A DNA stretch of 64,000 nucleotides from Microbacterium album (lineage in GTDB: Bacteria > Actinomycetota > Actinomycetes > Actinomycetales > Microbacteriaceae). Numbering within the stretch: position 1 is the stretch's first letter; each line of letters opens with the position of its first letter. The stretch lies in NCBI RefSeq assembly GCF_014643695.1, contig NZ_BMJY01000001.1, positions 1-64,000 of the forward strand, written 5' to 3'. Made by a program: the position numbers and the translations under genes. Positions 25,650 through 34,799 of the stretch are shown here, in pieces. The notes beneath the pieces are model-generated. The model was given only the letters and a program-made list of their open reading frames with translations, was not told the DNA's origin and did not search any database.

Positions 25650-26857
25650 GCGTGCTCGCGTTCACGGGCGGACGTGTCGTCACCGGCGCGGGTGAGGTGC
25701 ACGAGCCCGGCACGGTGATCGTCCAGGACGGCGTCATCGCCGCCGTCGGTCCTTCCCACGAGATCGAGGTGCCGACCGGTGCCGAGATCGTCGATGCGAC
25801 CGGCCGATGGGTGCTGCCCGGGTTCGTGGACGCACACACGCATCTCGGCGTGCACGAGGACGGCGAGGGCTCCGCGGGAGCCGACGGGAGCGAGCTCAGC
25901 GATCCCGACATGTCGGCCGTGCGTGCCATCGACGCCGTGAACATCGAGGACCGCGCGTTCCGCGACGCGCTCGCGGGGGGCGTCACGACCACCGTCGTCA
26001 AGCCCGGCTCGGGCAACCCCATCGGGGGCACGAGCGTCGCGATCAAGACGTGGGGCGGCCGCACGGTCGACGACCAGGTCGTCAAGCATCCGGTGAGCGT
26101 GAAGTCGGCGCTCGGCGAGAACCCCAAGTCGACGTGGGGCGGCCGCAATCAGCTGCCGCGCACGCGCATGGGCATCGCGCTGGTGATCCGGCGCGCGCTG
26201 ATCGGGGCGCAGGAGTACGCCGGCAAGCGCGATGCCGCGGCCGCCACGGGGGAGCCCTTCACGCGAGACCTCGGCAAGGAGGCCCTCGCCGCCGCGCTCG
26301 CGGGCGATCTCACCTGGGACCAGCACGTGCACCGTCATGACGACATCGCCACGGCTCTGCGTCTGGCTGACGAGTTCGGGCTGCGGATCGTGCTCAACCA
26401 CGGCACCGAGGGGCACAAGCTGGCGCGAGAGCTCGCGGAGCGCGACATCCCGGTGATCTTCGGTCCCGTGCTCGCCAGCCGCGGCAAGGTCGAATCGCGC
26501 GAGGCATCGGTGTCGAACCTCGTCGCGCTCGCCCGCGCCGGCGTGCGGGTGGCGCTGTGCACCGACCACCCTGTCGTTCCGATCGATGCGCTCGCCCTGC
26601 AGGCGGCTGTCGCGCTCCGTGCCGGTCTGTCCTGGGAACAGGCCCTCGCGGCGATCTCGTCCGCGGCCGCCGAGATCGCGGGCCTCGACCACCGCGTCGG
26701 GGCCCTCGTGCCGGGTCTCGACGGTGACGTCGTCGTGTGGTCGGGCGACCCCCTGCACGCGGCGTCCGTCGCCGAAGCCGTCTTCATCGAGGGCCGCGAG
26801 GTGTTCCGGCGCGAGGGCGAGGATGTCGTCATCGCCGACCGGTGGGCCGACGCGTGA
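25646..26857 (+). CDS. Amidohydrolase, imidazolonepropionase-related
   Basis: 403 residues, ATG overlapping the HAD stop. A metal-dependent amidohydrolase (TIM-barrel): GRWVLPGFVDAHTHLGVHED carries the first HxH (about residues 62-66), a second metal His in DQHVHRHDDI (about 226-235), ILNHGTEG-like IVLNHGTEGHKL (about 249-260) and the catalytic Asp in CTDHPVVP (about 305-312). The pattern, including ATTVVKPGSGNPIGGTS-like TTTVVKPGSGN, is that of COG1228 proteins annotated imidazolonepropionase-like, which open cyclic amide or imide bonds. In this operon it could act on a nitrogen heterocycle after oxygenation. GTGA overlap with the M20 gene downstream. Confidence 0.85.
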   Translation: MSVLAFTGGRVVTGAGEVHEPGTVIVQDGVIAAVGPSHEIEVPTGAEIVDATGRWVLPGFVDAHTHLGVHEDGEGSAGADGSELSDPDMSAVRAIDAVNIEDRAFRDALAGGVTTTVVKPGSGNPIGGTSVAIKTWGGRTVDDQVVKHPVSVKSALGENPKSTWGGRNQLPRTRMGIALVIRRALIGAQEYAGKRDAAAATGEPFTRDLGKEALAAALAGDLTWDQHVHRHDDIATALRLADEFGLRIVLNHGTEGHKLARELAERDIPVIFGPVLASRGKVESREASVSNLVALARAGVRVALCTDHPVVPIDALALQAAVALRAGLSWEQALAAISSAAAEIAGLDHRVGALVPGLDGDVVVWSGDPLHAASVAEAVFIEGREVFRREGEDVVIADRWADA

Positions 26858-28056
26858 CCGGCGTCGACGCCGCGGCCCTGCGCGCGGATGCCGCCGCGAT
26901 CCTGCCCGACCTCGTTGCCCTGCGGCGCGACCTGCACCGGAACCCCGAGACGGGTTTCGCCGTGCCCCGCACCAGGGCCGCCGTGCTCGCCGCGCTCGCC
27001 GGGCTGCCGCTGGAGATCACCGAGGGGCCCGAGGACTTCGGGTCGGTCATCGCCGTGCTGCGTGGTGCCGCGGACGGACCGTCTGTGCTGCTGCGCGCGG
27101 ACATGGACGCGCTCCCCGTCGCCGAGGAGACCGACCTCGAGTACGCCTCGACCAACGGCGCGATGCATGCGTGCGGGCACGACCTGCACGTCGCCGGGCT
27201 GGTGGGCGCGGTCAGGCTGCTGTGCGCGCGCCGGGCCGAGCTCGCGGGATCGGTCGTGTTCATGTTCCAGCCGGGCGAGGAGGCGGGCGGCGGCTCGCCG
27301 CAGATGATCGACGCCGGTGTGCTCGAGGCGGCGGGCGTGCCTGTCAGCGCCGCCTACGGCATCCACGTGCTGCCCGGAACGCCGGGCGTCTTCGCGACGC
27401 GACCGGGACCGCTGATGGGCGGTGCGAACGCCTTCCGCGCGCGGATCATCGCTCGCGGAGGGCACGGATCCCGTCCCCATCAGGCGCTGGACCCGGTACC
27501 GGTGCTCGCCGAGGCGGTGCTGGCGATCCAGTCGTACGTGACGCGGCGGTTCTCCGTGTTCGACCCGGTGGTCGTCTCGGTCACGACGCTGCGGGGGAGC
27601 GACGCGCTCAACGTCATCCCCGACGACGCAGAGTTCGGTGCGACGGTGCGGACCCTCTCGCCCGAGAACGTCGACCGCCTCGCCGTCGAGCTGCCCGAGC
27701 TCGTCGCGCGCGTCGCGGCCGCCCACGGATGCCGCGCCGAGAGCACCTTCGAGGTCGTGTACCCGGTCACCGTGAACGATGTCGACAGGGCGACGGATGC
27801 CGTCGCGACCCTCGCCGAGGCCTTCGGCGCCGACCGCGTGGATGTGCTCGAGCAGCCGATCATGGCCTCGGAGGACTTCTCCTTCGTGCTGAACCGTGTG
27901 CCGGGGGCGTTCGTCTTCCTGGGCGCGACGCCCGCGGGGATCGACCCCGCCGAGGCGGAGATGAACCACTCGCCGCGCGCGGTGTTCGACGACGACGTGC
28001 TCGGCGATCAGGCCGCCGCCCTCGCTCTCCTCGCCCTGCGCCACGTCGCCCGCTGA
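26854..28056 (+). CDS. M20D family amidohydrolase (hippurate/IAA-amino-acid hydrolase type), copy 1
   Basis: 400 residues, GTG start inside the preceding stop. Dinuclear-metal M20D signatures: LRADMDALPVAEET (about residues 77-90), MHACGHDLHVAGLVG (about 104-118), FMFQPGEEAGGG with the catalytic Glu, HGSRPH and the C-terminal MASEDFSFVL. Family members hydrolyse N-acyl amino acids, amino-acid conjugates such as indoleacetyl-amino acids, or aminobenzoyl-glutamate, in the cytoplasm. A second, similar copy lies at 37587 after the ABC importer; the pair shares VALRRDLHRNPETG/VALRRELHADPEIG and TRRFxVFDPVVxSVT, so they are likely diverged duplicates with related substrates. Last gene of the plus-strand operon starting at 22895. 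Confidence 0.88.
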   Translation: MTGVDAAALRADAAAILPDLVALRRDLHRNPETGFAVPRTRAAVLAALAGLPLEITEGPEDFGSVIAVLRGAADGPSVLLRADMDALPVAEETDLEYASTNGAMHACGHDLHVAGLVGAVRLLCARRAELAGSVVFMFQPGEEAGGGSPQMIDAGVLEAAGVPVSAAYGIHVLPGTPGVFATRPGPLMGGANAFRARIIARGGHGSRPHQALDPVPVLAEAVLAIQSYVTRRFSVFDPVVVSVTTLRGSDALNVIPDDAEFGATVRTLSPENVDRLAVELPELVARVAAAHGCRAESTFEVVYPVTVNDVDRATDAVATLAEAFGADRVDVLEQPIMASEDFSFVLNRVPGAFVFLGATPAGIDPAEAEMNHSPRAVFDDDVLGDQAAALALLALRHVAR

Positions 28057-28114
28057 CGGGTCGTCGGGCGAGGCCTCGCGCGGCACGCCGGCACCCGGAG
28101 ACGCGTCGGGGCGG

Positions 28115-28855
28115 TCAGCGGCCGAGCGTGCGGTGGCGGACGATCGCGTCGCGCTGCAGCGTCTCGTCGCGCGTCCGGATCGCCTCGACGAGGTCGCGGT
28201 GGATCTGCAGGCGCTCGTCGGTGTCGGGGTGGAAGCCCATCACGTCGAAGGTCGAAGACTCGCCGACGCTCTCGGCCTCGATGTAGTCGACGAGGTTGAG
28301 GTAGAAGGTGCGCAGCACGGCGTTCGGCGAGATCTGCGCGATGCGACGGTGCAGCCGCCAGTTGCAGTGCAGGCCCGCGACCGGGTCGCCCCAGACCTCG
28401 GCGAGCTCGGCGATGAGCGCGTCGAGATCGATGAGGTCCTGCTCGGTGCGATGCTCGGCAGCGTCGCGCAGCACCGCCTCGTCGAGCGCGTCGAGCACCG
28501 CGACGATCTCGTTGACGGTCGCCCCGTCCTGTCGGAGCTTCAGCACGCTGTGAGCGAGGCGGATGAGCGGGGACTGATCGGCGACGAACAGTCCCCCGCC
28601 GGGACCGGGTCGCACCTCGATGACGCCGCGCGCGCGCAGCACGCGCATGGCCTCGCCGAGCGTCGCCGACGCGACGCCGTAGCGCTCGCACAGCTCCTGC
28701 TTGGTGCCGATCCGGTAGCCCGGTGCGAGTGCCTCGCGCTCGATGGTCGCCTCGATCTCCTGCACGAGACCGTCGGCGACGGATTGGGAGATGCGCACAC
28801 GCGACCCGGCGAACGCGGATCGCTCAGACTGCACGTCGTCCGTGAGCGATGCCAT
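28115..28855 (-). CDS. GntR family transcriptional regulator, FCD domain
   Basis: 246 residues. N-terminal winged helix: LVQEIEATIEREALAPGYRIGTKQELCERYGVASATLGEAMRVL spans about residues 25-68 with the turn at RYGVASATL, then GVIEVRPGPGGGLFV (wing). The C-terminal helical FCD domain contains NWRLHRRIAQ (about residue 162) and QIHRDLVEAI with metal-ligand-type Asp/His residues. The ATG at 28855 follows GGAGG at five bases. It is divergent from the decarboxylase-aldehyde dehydrogenase operon, with an AT-rich inverted repeat in between (28935-28961), so autoregulation and control of that operon by a small carboxylic acid is expected. Confidence 0.88.
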   Translation of the reverse strand: MASLTDDVQSERSAFAGSRVRISQSVADGLVQEIEATIEREALAPGYRIGTKQELCERYGVASATLGEAMRVLRARGVIEVRPGPGGGLFVADQSPLIRLAHSVLKLRQDGATVNEIVAVLDALDEAVLRDAAEHRTEQDLIDLDALIAELAEVWGDPVAGLHCNWRLHRRIAQISPNAVLRTFYLNLVDYIEAESVGESSTFDVMGFHPDTDERLQIHRDLVEAIRTRDETLQRDAIVRHRTLGR

Positions 28856-28934
28856 GCGTCCTCCGATGATCGATGGGCCCTGCCCCGCTCCACATCGTAG
28901 AGAACGCAGCGCCCGCGCGGGCAGAAACCCCTGC

Positions 28935-28961
28935 ATTGATTCATTTGCGCAGAATCATTGT
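28935..28961. promoter_or_regulatory. Operator-like inverted repeat TGATTC-N9-GAATCA
   Basis: The half sites at 28937-28942 and 28952-28957 form a perfect 6-bp inverted repeat in the divergent GntR/decarboxylase promoter region. It shares ATTGAT, TCATTT and GCGCA in the same order with the region at 32154-32184 upstream of the ABC importer, which supports a common binding site. Confidence 0.45.
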
Positions 28962-29004
28962 AACGAATAACATCATATCCACGGATCGACCAGAAGGGAC
29001 CGTC

Positions 29005-30675
29005 ATGGCCGACAACACAGGAGGCGACCTCCTCGCCGAGTCGCTTCTCGCGCAGGGCGTCGACACGGTGTTCGGCATCCCGGGCGTGCAGCTCGACGCC
29101 GCCGCTGACGCGCTCTACTCGCGCTCCGACCGCATCGACTTCGTCTGCGCGCGCAACGAGCAGGCCACCACGTATATGGCCGACGGCTACGCGCGCAGCA
29201 CCGGCGACGTCGGCGTCGCGATGGTGGTCCCCGGTCCCGGCGTGCTCAACGCCCTCTCGGGCGTCGCGACGGGCTACTCCACCAACTCGCCGATGCTGCT
29301 CATCGCCGGACAGATCGACTCCCACGCGATCGGCAAGGGCCTCGGCGCCCTTCACGAGATCCCGGATCAGACCGGCATCCTCGAGCGCCTGACGAAGTGG
29401 ACGGGGAGTGCCCGATCCGCCGACGAGGTCCCCGGCCTCGTCGCCGAGGCGTTCCGCCAGCTGCGCTCGGGTCGCCCACGCCCTGTGGCGCTCGAGGTGC
29501 CGCCCGACGTGCTCGCAGCGACGTCGTCGGCGGCGGTGAGCGGCCGGGTCGGCTTCGCGCCGACGGTTCCGGACGCGGACGCGATCCGCGATGCGGCGCG
29601 CCTGCTCGCCGCCTCGCGCCGCCCTCTGATCGTCGTTGGCGGCGGGGTGCTCGCCGCCAACGCCACCACGGCCCTGCGGGAGCTCGCGGAGAAGCTGGAA
29701 GCGCCGGTTCTCATGACGGAGAACGGCCGCGGCGCTCTCGACGCCCGCCACCGCCTCGCGTTCGACAGCCTTGCGTTGCGCGCCTTCCGTGAGGACGCCG
29801 ACCTCGTGCTCGCCGTCGGGACCCGCTTCGTCTCGACTTTCGGCACGCAGGTGAACACCGACGGCGCCCCGGTCATCCTCGTCAACGCCGAGGCCGCCGA
29901 TCTCGCGGGTCCCCGCGAAGCGTCGGTGCGAGTGCACGCCGACGCCGCCCTCGCGCTGCAGGCGCTCGCCGACGAGCTCGGCAGTCCGGCACGGGAGAGC
30001 CGTTCCGACGAGCTCGCCCGCGTCCGGGTGTGGCTCGATGAGCAGTTCGCCGACATCGCGCCGCAGCGCGAGTACATCGGTGCGATCCGCTCGGCACTGC
30101 CCGACGACGGCGTGTTCGTCAGCGAGTTCACGCAGGTCGGCTACGCCGCAAGCGCCTGCTACCCGGCGTACCAGCCCCGCACCTACATCGGTCCCGGCTA
30201 CCAGGGCACCCTCGGCTACGGCTTCGCAACCGCGCTGGGCGTGAAGGCCGCCGATCCTCAGCGCGCCGTCGTGTCCGTCAACGGCGACGGCGGCTTCTCG
30301 TGGACGCTGCAGGAGCTGTCGACGATGAAGCGGTACGGCCTTGGCCTGGTGACGGTCGTGTTCCACGACGGGTTCTACGGCAACGTCCGCCGCATCCAGA
30401 AGAACCGGTACGGAGGGCGCTACTTCTCCAGCGACCTCACGAACCCGGACTACCCCACGCTTGCGCGCGCCTTCGGCATCGCGACCGCCACCGCGCACGA
30501 CCCCGCTTCGCTCCAGGGCGTGCTGGTCGACGCTGTCGCCGCGAACGAGCCGATCCTCATCGACGTGCCGGTCGGGGAGTTCCCCTCGCCGTGGCACCTC
30601 ATCCACGAGGGGGTGCCGCGCCCGGCGCCCCTGCCGGCGGGGTCCCACCTGGCCCAGGTGGGCGCATCGGTATGA
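29005..30675 (+). CDS. Thiamine-diphosphate-dependent enzyme (acetolactate-synthase-like; 2-oxoacid decarboxylase type)
   Basis: 556 residues, ATG after AGAAGGGA. Three-domain ThDP fold: CARNEQATTYMADGYAR with the catalytic Glu (about residues 46-62), a central domain with LIVVGGGVLAANATTAL, and the ThDP motif SVNGDGGFSWTLQEL ending VVFHDGFYGN (about 427-463). The C terminus SPWHLIHEG recalls enzymes annotated 5-guanidino-2-oxopentanoate decarboxylase (AruI) and related 2-oxoacid decarboxylases rather than true acetolactate synthases, and there is no small regulatory subunit gene. The aldehyde dehydrogenase overlapping it by ATGA is the natural next step: 2-oxoacid to aldehyde to acid. Confidence 0.82.
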   Translation: MADNTGGDLLAESLLAQGVDTVFGIPGVQLDAAADALYSRSDRIDFVCARNEQATTYMADGYARSTGDVGVAMVVPGPGVLNALSGVATGYSTNSPMLLIAGQIDSHAIGKGLGALHEIPDQTGILERLTKWTGSARSADEVPGLVAEAFRQLRSGRPRPVALEVPPDVLAATSSAAVSGRVGFAPTVPDADAIRDAARLLAASRRPLIVVGGGVLAANATTALRELAEKLEAPVLMTENGRGALDARHRLAFDSLALRAFREDADLVLAVGTRFVSTFGTQVNTDGAPVILVNAEAADLAGPREASVRVHADAALALQALADELGSPARESRSDELARVRVWLDEQFADIAPQREYIGAIRSALPDDGVFVSEFTQVGYAASACYPAYQPRTYIGPGYQGTLGYGFATALGVKAADPQRAVVSVNGDGGFSWTLQELSTMKRYGLGLVTVVFHDGFYGNVRRIQKNRYGGRYFSSDLTNPDYPTLARAFGIATATAHDPASLQGVLVDAVAANEPILIDVPVGEFPSPWHLIHEGVPRPAPLPAGSHLAQVGASV

Positions 30676-32099
30676 GCGCGGTCATCGGCCACTACATCAA
30701 CGGCGAGTGGGGGCCCGTCGCGGGGCGAGAGGTGATCGAGGTGCTCAACCCCGCGAACGGCGCGCTCGTGGGCGCCGTGGTTGCCGGCGACGCCTCCGAC
30801 GTCGATCTCGCGGTCGCCGCCGCGCGCGCCGCGTTCCCCGCGTGGGCGGCGACATCCATGCCCGAGCGCATCGCGCTGGTCGAGGCCCTCGCCGAAGGAC
30901 TGGAGCGCCACCGCGACCGCCTCGCCGAGACGCTCACGGCCGAGATGGGCGCGCCGATCGGCTTCGCCCGCACTGCTCAGGTGGGCGTCGCGATCGCCGA
31001 CCTCGCGGCCCTGATCGCCGCTGCCCGCGGGCACGTGGAGCGCGAGGCGGTGTCGAACTCGCTCGTCGTCGCCGAGCCGGTCGGCGTGGTCGGCGCCATC
31101 ACGCCGTGGAACTTCCCGCTGCACCAGATCATGCTGAAGCTGGGCGCCGCCCTCCTCGCCGGCTGCACCGTCGTGCTCAAGCCCAGCGAAGTGGCCCCGC
31201 TCAATGCTGCCGTCGTCGGCGACATCCTGACCGAGATTGGCGTGCCCTCGGGGGTGGTCGCGATCGTCTTCGGCGACGGGGCGGGCGTCGGCTCTCCGCT
31301 GGTGGCGCACCCCGATGTCGACATGGTGACCTTCACCGGCTCCCGGGGTGTCGGCGAGGCCGTCGCCCGCGAGGCGAGCCGAACGATCAAGAAGGTGGCG
31401 CTCGAGCTCGGCGGCAAGTCCGCGGCGCTCATCCTGGACGATGCGCCGGTGGAGGCGTCCGTCAACGGGGTGCTGCGTTCGTGCTTCGCCAACACCGGCC
31501 AGACGTGCGCCGCGCTCACGCGCGTGCTGGTGCCCGCGGGCATGCGGGCGGAGTGGGAGCGGGCGGCGATCGCCGCGATCGCCGCGTGGACGCCGGGAGA
31601 CCCGCTCGATCCCCGCACCGCGATGGGCCCTCTCGCGTCGGAGCTGCAGAAGCGACGCGTGCTCGAGCACATCCGCCACGCCGAGGAGGATGGGGCGCGG
31701 CTGCTCGCCGGCGGACTCGAGCCCCTGGACATGCCTGGCGCCTACGTGCGTCCGACGATCTTCTCGGACGTCACGCCCGGGATGAGGATCTTCCGTGAGG
31801 AGGTCTTCGGTCCGGTGCTCGCGATCACCGAATACGCGACGCTGGACGAGGCGATCACGCTCGCCAACGACAGTCACTACGGTCTGTCGGGCGGAGTGTG
31901 GTCGGCGGATGAACGCCGTGCTCTCGAGGTCGCGCTCACGCTGCGCACCGGGACCGTGGGGATCAACGGTGCCGGACTGGATGTCGGCGCTCCGTTCGGA
32001 GGCTACAAGCAGTCCGGACTGGGTCGCGAGGGTGGCTCGCGCGGGTTTGAGGAGTTCCTCGAGTTCAAGGCGATCATGGGGGCGGCGTCGCTCGCCTGA
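30672..32099 (+). CDS. Aldehyde dehydrogenase (NAD(P)+-dependent)
   Basis: 475 residues. ALDH superfamily: GAITPWNFPLHQIMLKLGAALLAGC (start near residue 138), the NAD-binding FTGSRGVGEAV (about 220-230), catalytic Glu in ALELGGKSA (about 240-248) and catalytic Cys in NTGQTCAALTRVL (about 274-286), and the C-terminal PFGGYKQSGLGREGG. Length is normal. Coupled by ATGA to the ThDP enzyme, so it most likely oxidises the aldehyde that enzyme makes. No terminator is obvious before the next promoter region at 32100-32209. Confidence 0.9.
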   Translation: MSAVIGHYINGEWGPVAGREVIEVLNPANGALVGAVVAGDASDVDLAVAAARAAFPAWAATSMPERIALVEALAEGLERHRDRLAETLTAEMGAPIGFARTAQVGVAIADLAALIAAARGHVEREAVSNSLVVAEPVGVVGAITPWNFPLHQIMLKLGAALLAGCTVVLKPSEVAPLNAAVVGDILTEIGVPSGVVAIVFGDGAGVGSPLVAHPDVDMVTFTGSRGVGEAVAREASRTIKKVALELGGKSAALILDDAPVEASVNGVLRSCFANTGQTCAALTRVLVPAGMRAEWERAAIAAIAAWTPGDPLDPRTAMGPLASELQKRRVLEHIRHAEEDGARLLAGGLEPLDMPGAYVRPTIFSDVTPGMRIFREEVFGPVLAITEYATLDEAITLANDSHYGLSGGVWSADERRALEVALTLRTGTVGINGAGLDVGAPFGGYKQSGLGREGGSRGFEEFLEFKAIMGAASLA

Positions 32100-32153
32100 T
32101 TTCTCGAGTCCACAACTCGTTCGTTACATCCCCGAAACAACCGTATCTACATA

Positions 32154-32184
32154 ATTGATCACAATCATTTACGCGCAATGATGC
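32154..32184. promoter_or_regulatory. Operator-like repeat ATCATT-N7-AATGAT upstream of the ABC importer
   Basis: Half sites at 32164-32169 and 32177-32182 form an inverted repeat; the region begins with ATTGAT and contains TCATTT and GCGCA as in 28935-28961. TACATAAT just upstream (32149-32156) could be an extended -10. The gene start follows about 25 bases later. Confidence 0.45.
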
Positions 32185-32209
32185 GTTCCACCCGAAAAGA
32201 GGCATATCC

Positions 32210-33784
32210 ATGAAGCGACGCAGCCAAGCAGCAGTTGCCCTCGGAGCCGCCGCGTTCCTGCTCGCCGGATGCGCCGGCGGCGGAGGCGGCGAGGCCGGGT
32301 CCTCCCACGGCATCACGGTCGCCATCGCGGCCGACCCGGGCGACCTCAATCCGATCACCAACGCCACCGAGGCGGGCCAGACCCTGTCGTCGTACGCCTA
32401 CGAGTCCCTCGTGTCGTTCGAGGCCGGCAAGGACCCCGAGGGCGCGCTCGCCGAGGCGTGGACCGAGTCGACGACCGAGGTGAGCTTCACCCTCAAGGAG
32501 GGCGTCGTCTGCTCCGACGGCACGCCGCTCACCGCGTCCGACGTCAAGGCAAGCTTCGACTACGCCGGCCTCGAGGAGACCGGGTCGCCGTTCAAGGGCG
32601 TGTACTTCCCGGCATCCGGCCTCACGATCGAGGCCGACGACGACGCCCGTACCGTCACCTTCACGAGCGAGCAGCCGCAGAGCTTCCTGCTGGCGACCAT
32701 CGGTCTCATGCCCGTCGTGTGCGCCGCCGGCGTCGAGGACCCGAGCGTGCTCAGCGCGGAGACCGTCGGCACGGGCCCGTATGTGCTCGCCGACTCCTCG
32801 CCCGGCCAGAACTACACCTTCGAGCTGCGCGACGACTACGAGTGGGGCCCCGGCGGCGTCACCTCCGAGACCGCGGGGCTGCCGGCGTCGGTGACCCTCG
32901 AGGTCGTCGAGAGCGAGTCGACCATCGCCAACATGCTCCAGTCGAACGATGTGCAGCTCGGCGTGATCACGGGTCCCGACCGCGACCGGCTCGACGCGTC
33001 CGGCCTGGAGTCGCTGAAAGTGCCCACTCGCCCCGGCCAGATCTTCTTCAATCAGGCCGAGGGCCGCGCGACCCACGACGTCACGGTGCGCCAGGCGCTG
33101 GCCTCGGCGATCGATCGCGACGCGGTGGGCACCGTCAGCACGAGCGGCCGCGGGGAGCCGATGAAGACGATGGTGAACTCGTTCAGCAACACTTGCGTGG
33201 GCGCCGACGCGACGTCGGGTCTGCACCCCTTCGACACGGAGGCGGCCGCCGCCGCGCTCGACGCCGCCGGCTGGACCCTCGGCTCGGACGGAGTGCGTGA
33301 GAAGGACGGTCAGAAGCTCGAGCTCGTGCTGCTGTACCCCGGCAGCTCGGACGACGCGCTGGTGTCGGGCATCGAACTGATCCAGCAGCAGCTCGCCGAG
33401 GTGGGAGTCACCGCCACGCCTACTCCCGCGCAGGCCTACACCGACGTCATCTTCCAGGGCGGCGACTGGGACATCGTGTGGGCGCCGATCTCGACCACGC
33501 TGCCCAGCACCTGGCAGGGCATCCTGTCCGGAGAGTTCCCGCCGAATGGGGGGAACTGGACCTACAACACGAACCAGGAGTTCTTCGACCTGGCCGCTGA
33601 GGCGCAGGCCCTCGCCGGCGAGGAGAGCTGCGACACGTGGACGGCCGCCCAGGCCTCGCTGTTCGAGAATGTCGAGGTGCTGCCCTTCTACGAGGCGACC
33701 GAGACCTTCTACGGCAAGGACCTTACGTTCGCATTGAATTCCAACGGTCTCGTCATCCCGACCAGCCTGCGGATGGCAGAGTAG
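32210..33784 (+). CDS. ABC transporter substrate-binding lipoprotein, family 5 (Dpp/Opp type)
   Basis: 524 residues, ATG after AAAAGAGG. Signal peptide MKRRSQAAVALGAAAFLLAGC with a lipobox LAGC (Cys about residue 21), so the protein is anchored outside the membrane. The mature part has the SBP_bac_5 pattern: DPGDLNPITNATEAG, LAEAWTESTTEVSFTLKEGV, TASDVKASFDY and RQALASAIDRDAV (about residue 293). Family 5 proteins bind peptides, nickel, opines or other amino-acid conjugates. First gene of the importer operon; the permeases and ATPases follow with short or overlapping junctions. Confidence 0.92.
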   Translation: MKRRSQAAVALGAAAFLLAGCAGGGGGEAGSSHGITVAIAADPGDLNPITNATEAGQTLSSYAYESLVSFEAGKDPEGALAEAWTESTTEVSFTLKEGVVCSDGTPLTASDVKASFDYAGLEETGSPFKGVYFPASGLTIEADDDARTVTFTSEQPQSFLLATIGLMPVVCAAGVEDPSVLSAETVGTGPYVLADSSPGQNYTFELRDDYEWGPGGVTSETAGLPASVTLEVVESESTIANMLQSNDVQLGVITGPDRDRLDASGLESLKVPTRPGQIFFNQAEGRATHDVTVRQALASAIDRDAVGTVSTSGRGEPMKTMVNSFSNTCVGADATSGLHPFDTEAAAAALDAAGWTLGSDGVREKDGQKLELVLLYPGSSDDALVSGIELIQQQLAEVGVTATPTPAQAYTDVIFQGGDWDIVWAPISTTLPSTWQGILSGEFPPNGGNWTYNTNQEFFDLAAEAQALAGEESCDTWTAAQASLFENVEVLPFYEATETFYGKDLTFALNSNGLVIPTSLRMAE

Positions 33785-33788
33785 CCGG

Positions 33789-34799
33789 ATGACGTCGATC
33801 GCTCCACCGACGACGGCAGTCGTGGCGGCCCCCTCGCGGGGCCGCCACGGCAGCCCGTGGCTCGCGTTCCTGATCCGCCGCGTGTGGCGCGCGGTCGTCG
33901 CGATGTGGATCATCGTGACCGCCGCGTTCCTGGTGCTGCGCTTCGCCGGCGGAGACCCCGTCCGTGCGGCACTGGGCGCGACGGCTGACGAGTCGGTCGT
34001 GCAGGCCCGTCGCGTGGAGCTGGGGCTGGATCAGCCCCTCCTGGTGCAATACATCGACTACATCGGCGGGATCTTCCGCGGCGACCTCGGCGTGTCGCTC
34101 ATCACCGGCCGGTCGGTGAGCGAGCTCGTCGCGAATCGCCTGCCCGCCACGCTCGAGCTCGCAGGCCTGGCGTTCCTCGTCGTGCTGCTCGTGGCGGTCC
34201 CGCTGGGCCTCTTCATCGCGATCTTCACGCAGGGAGGCAAGAACCGCGGGCTCGAGACGGGGTTCACGGGCGTCACGTCGTTCATCGCCGCGATCCCCGA
34301 GTACCTGCTCGGCGTCGTGCTCATCATCGTCTTCGCGATCACATGGCAGCTGCTGCCGGTCGCCGGCCGAGCAGGCCCGGCCTCCTTCATCCTGCCGGTC
34401 GGGGCGCTGGCGATCTCGGCCACCGCCTCGATCGCCCGCATCGCCCGCATCGAGGCGCTCGGCACGCTCCGCGAGGACTACGTCCGCACGGCGCGGTCCA
34501 AGCGTCTGCCGGCGGCGATGGTGTATTTCAAGCACGTGCTGCCGAACATGCTCACCGCTACCCTCACCATCGGCGGCACGATGCTCGGAACCATGATCGC
34601 CTCCAGCGTGCTCGTCGAGCAGGTGTTCAACTGGCCGGGCCTGGGCACCGCGTTCGTGCAGGCCATCACCACCAAGGACTACGGCATCGTGCAGGGACTG
34701 GCGCTCGTCTACGCCGCCACGATCCTCATCATCAACCTCGTCATCGACATCGTGCTGTCGCTCCTGGATCGCCGCACGACCCTCCTGGAGACGACATGA
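33789..34799 (+). CDS. ABC transporter permease, DppB type
   Basis: 336 residues, about six membrane segments (first AVVAMWIIVTAAFLVLRFAG near residue 38). DppB hallmarks: RVELGLDQPLLVQYIDYIGGIFRGDLGVS (about residues 75-103) and the cytoplasmic coupling loop EDYVRTARSKRLP (about 231-243). ATG four bases after the binding-protein stop; its own stop overlaps the fused permease-ATPase start (ATGA). Confidence 0.92.
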   Translation: MTSIAPPTTAVVAAPSRGRHGSPWLAFLIRRVWRAVVAMWIIVTAAFLVLRFAGGDPVRAALGATADESVVQARRVELGLDQPLLVQYIDYIGGIFRGDLGVSLITGRSVSELVANRLPATLELAGLAFLVVLLVAVPLGLFIAIFTQGGKNRGLETGFTGVTSFIAAIPEYLLGVVLIIVFAITWQLLPVAGRAGPASFILPVGALAISATASIARIARIEALGTLREDYVRTARSKRLPAAMVYFKHVLPNMLTATLTIGGTMLGTMIASSVLVEQVFNWPGLGTAFVQAITTKDYGIVQGLALVYAATILIINLVIDIVLSLLDRRTTLLETT

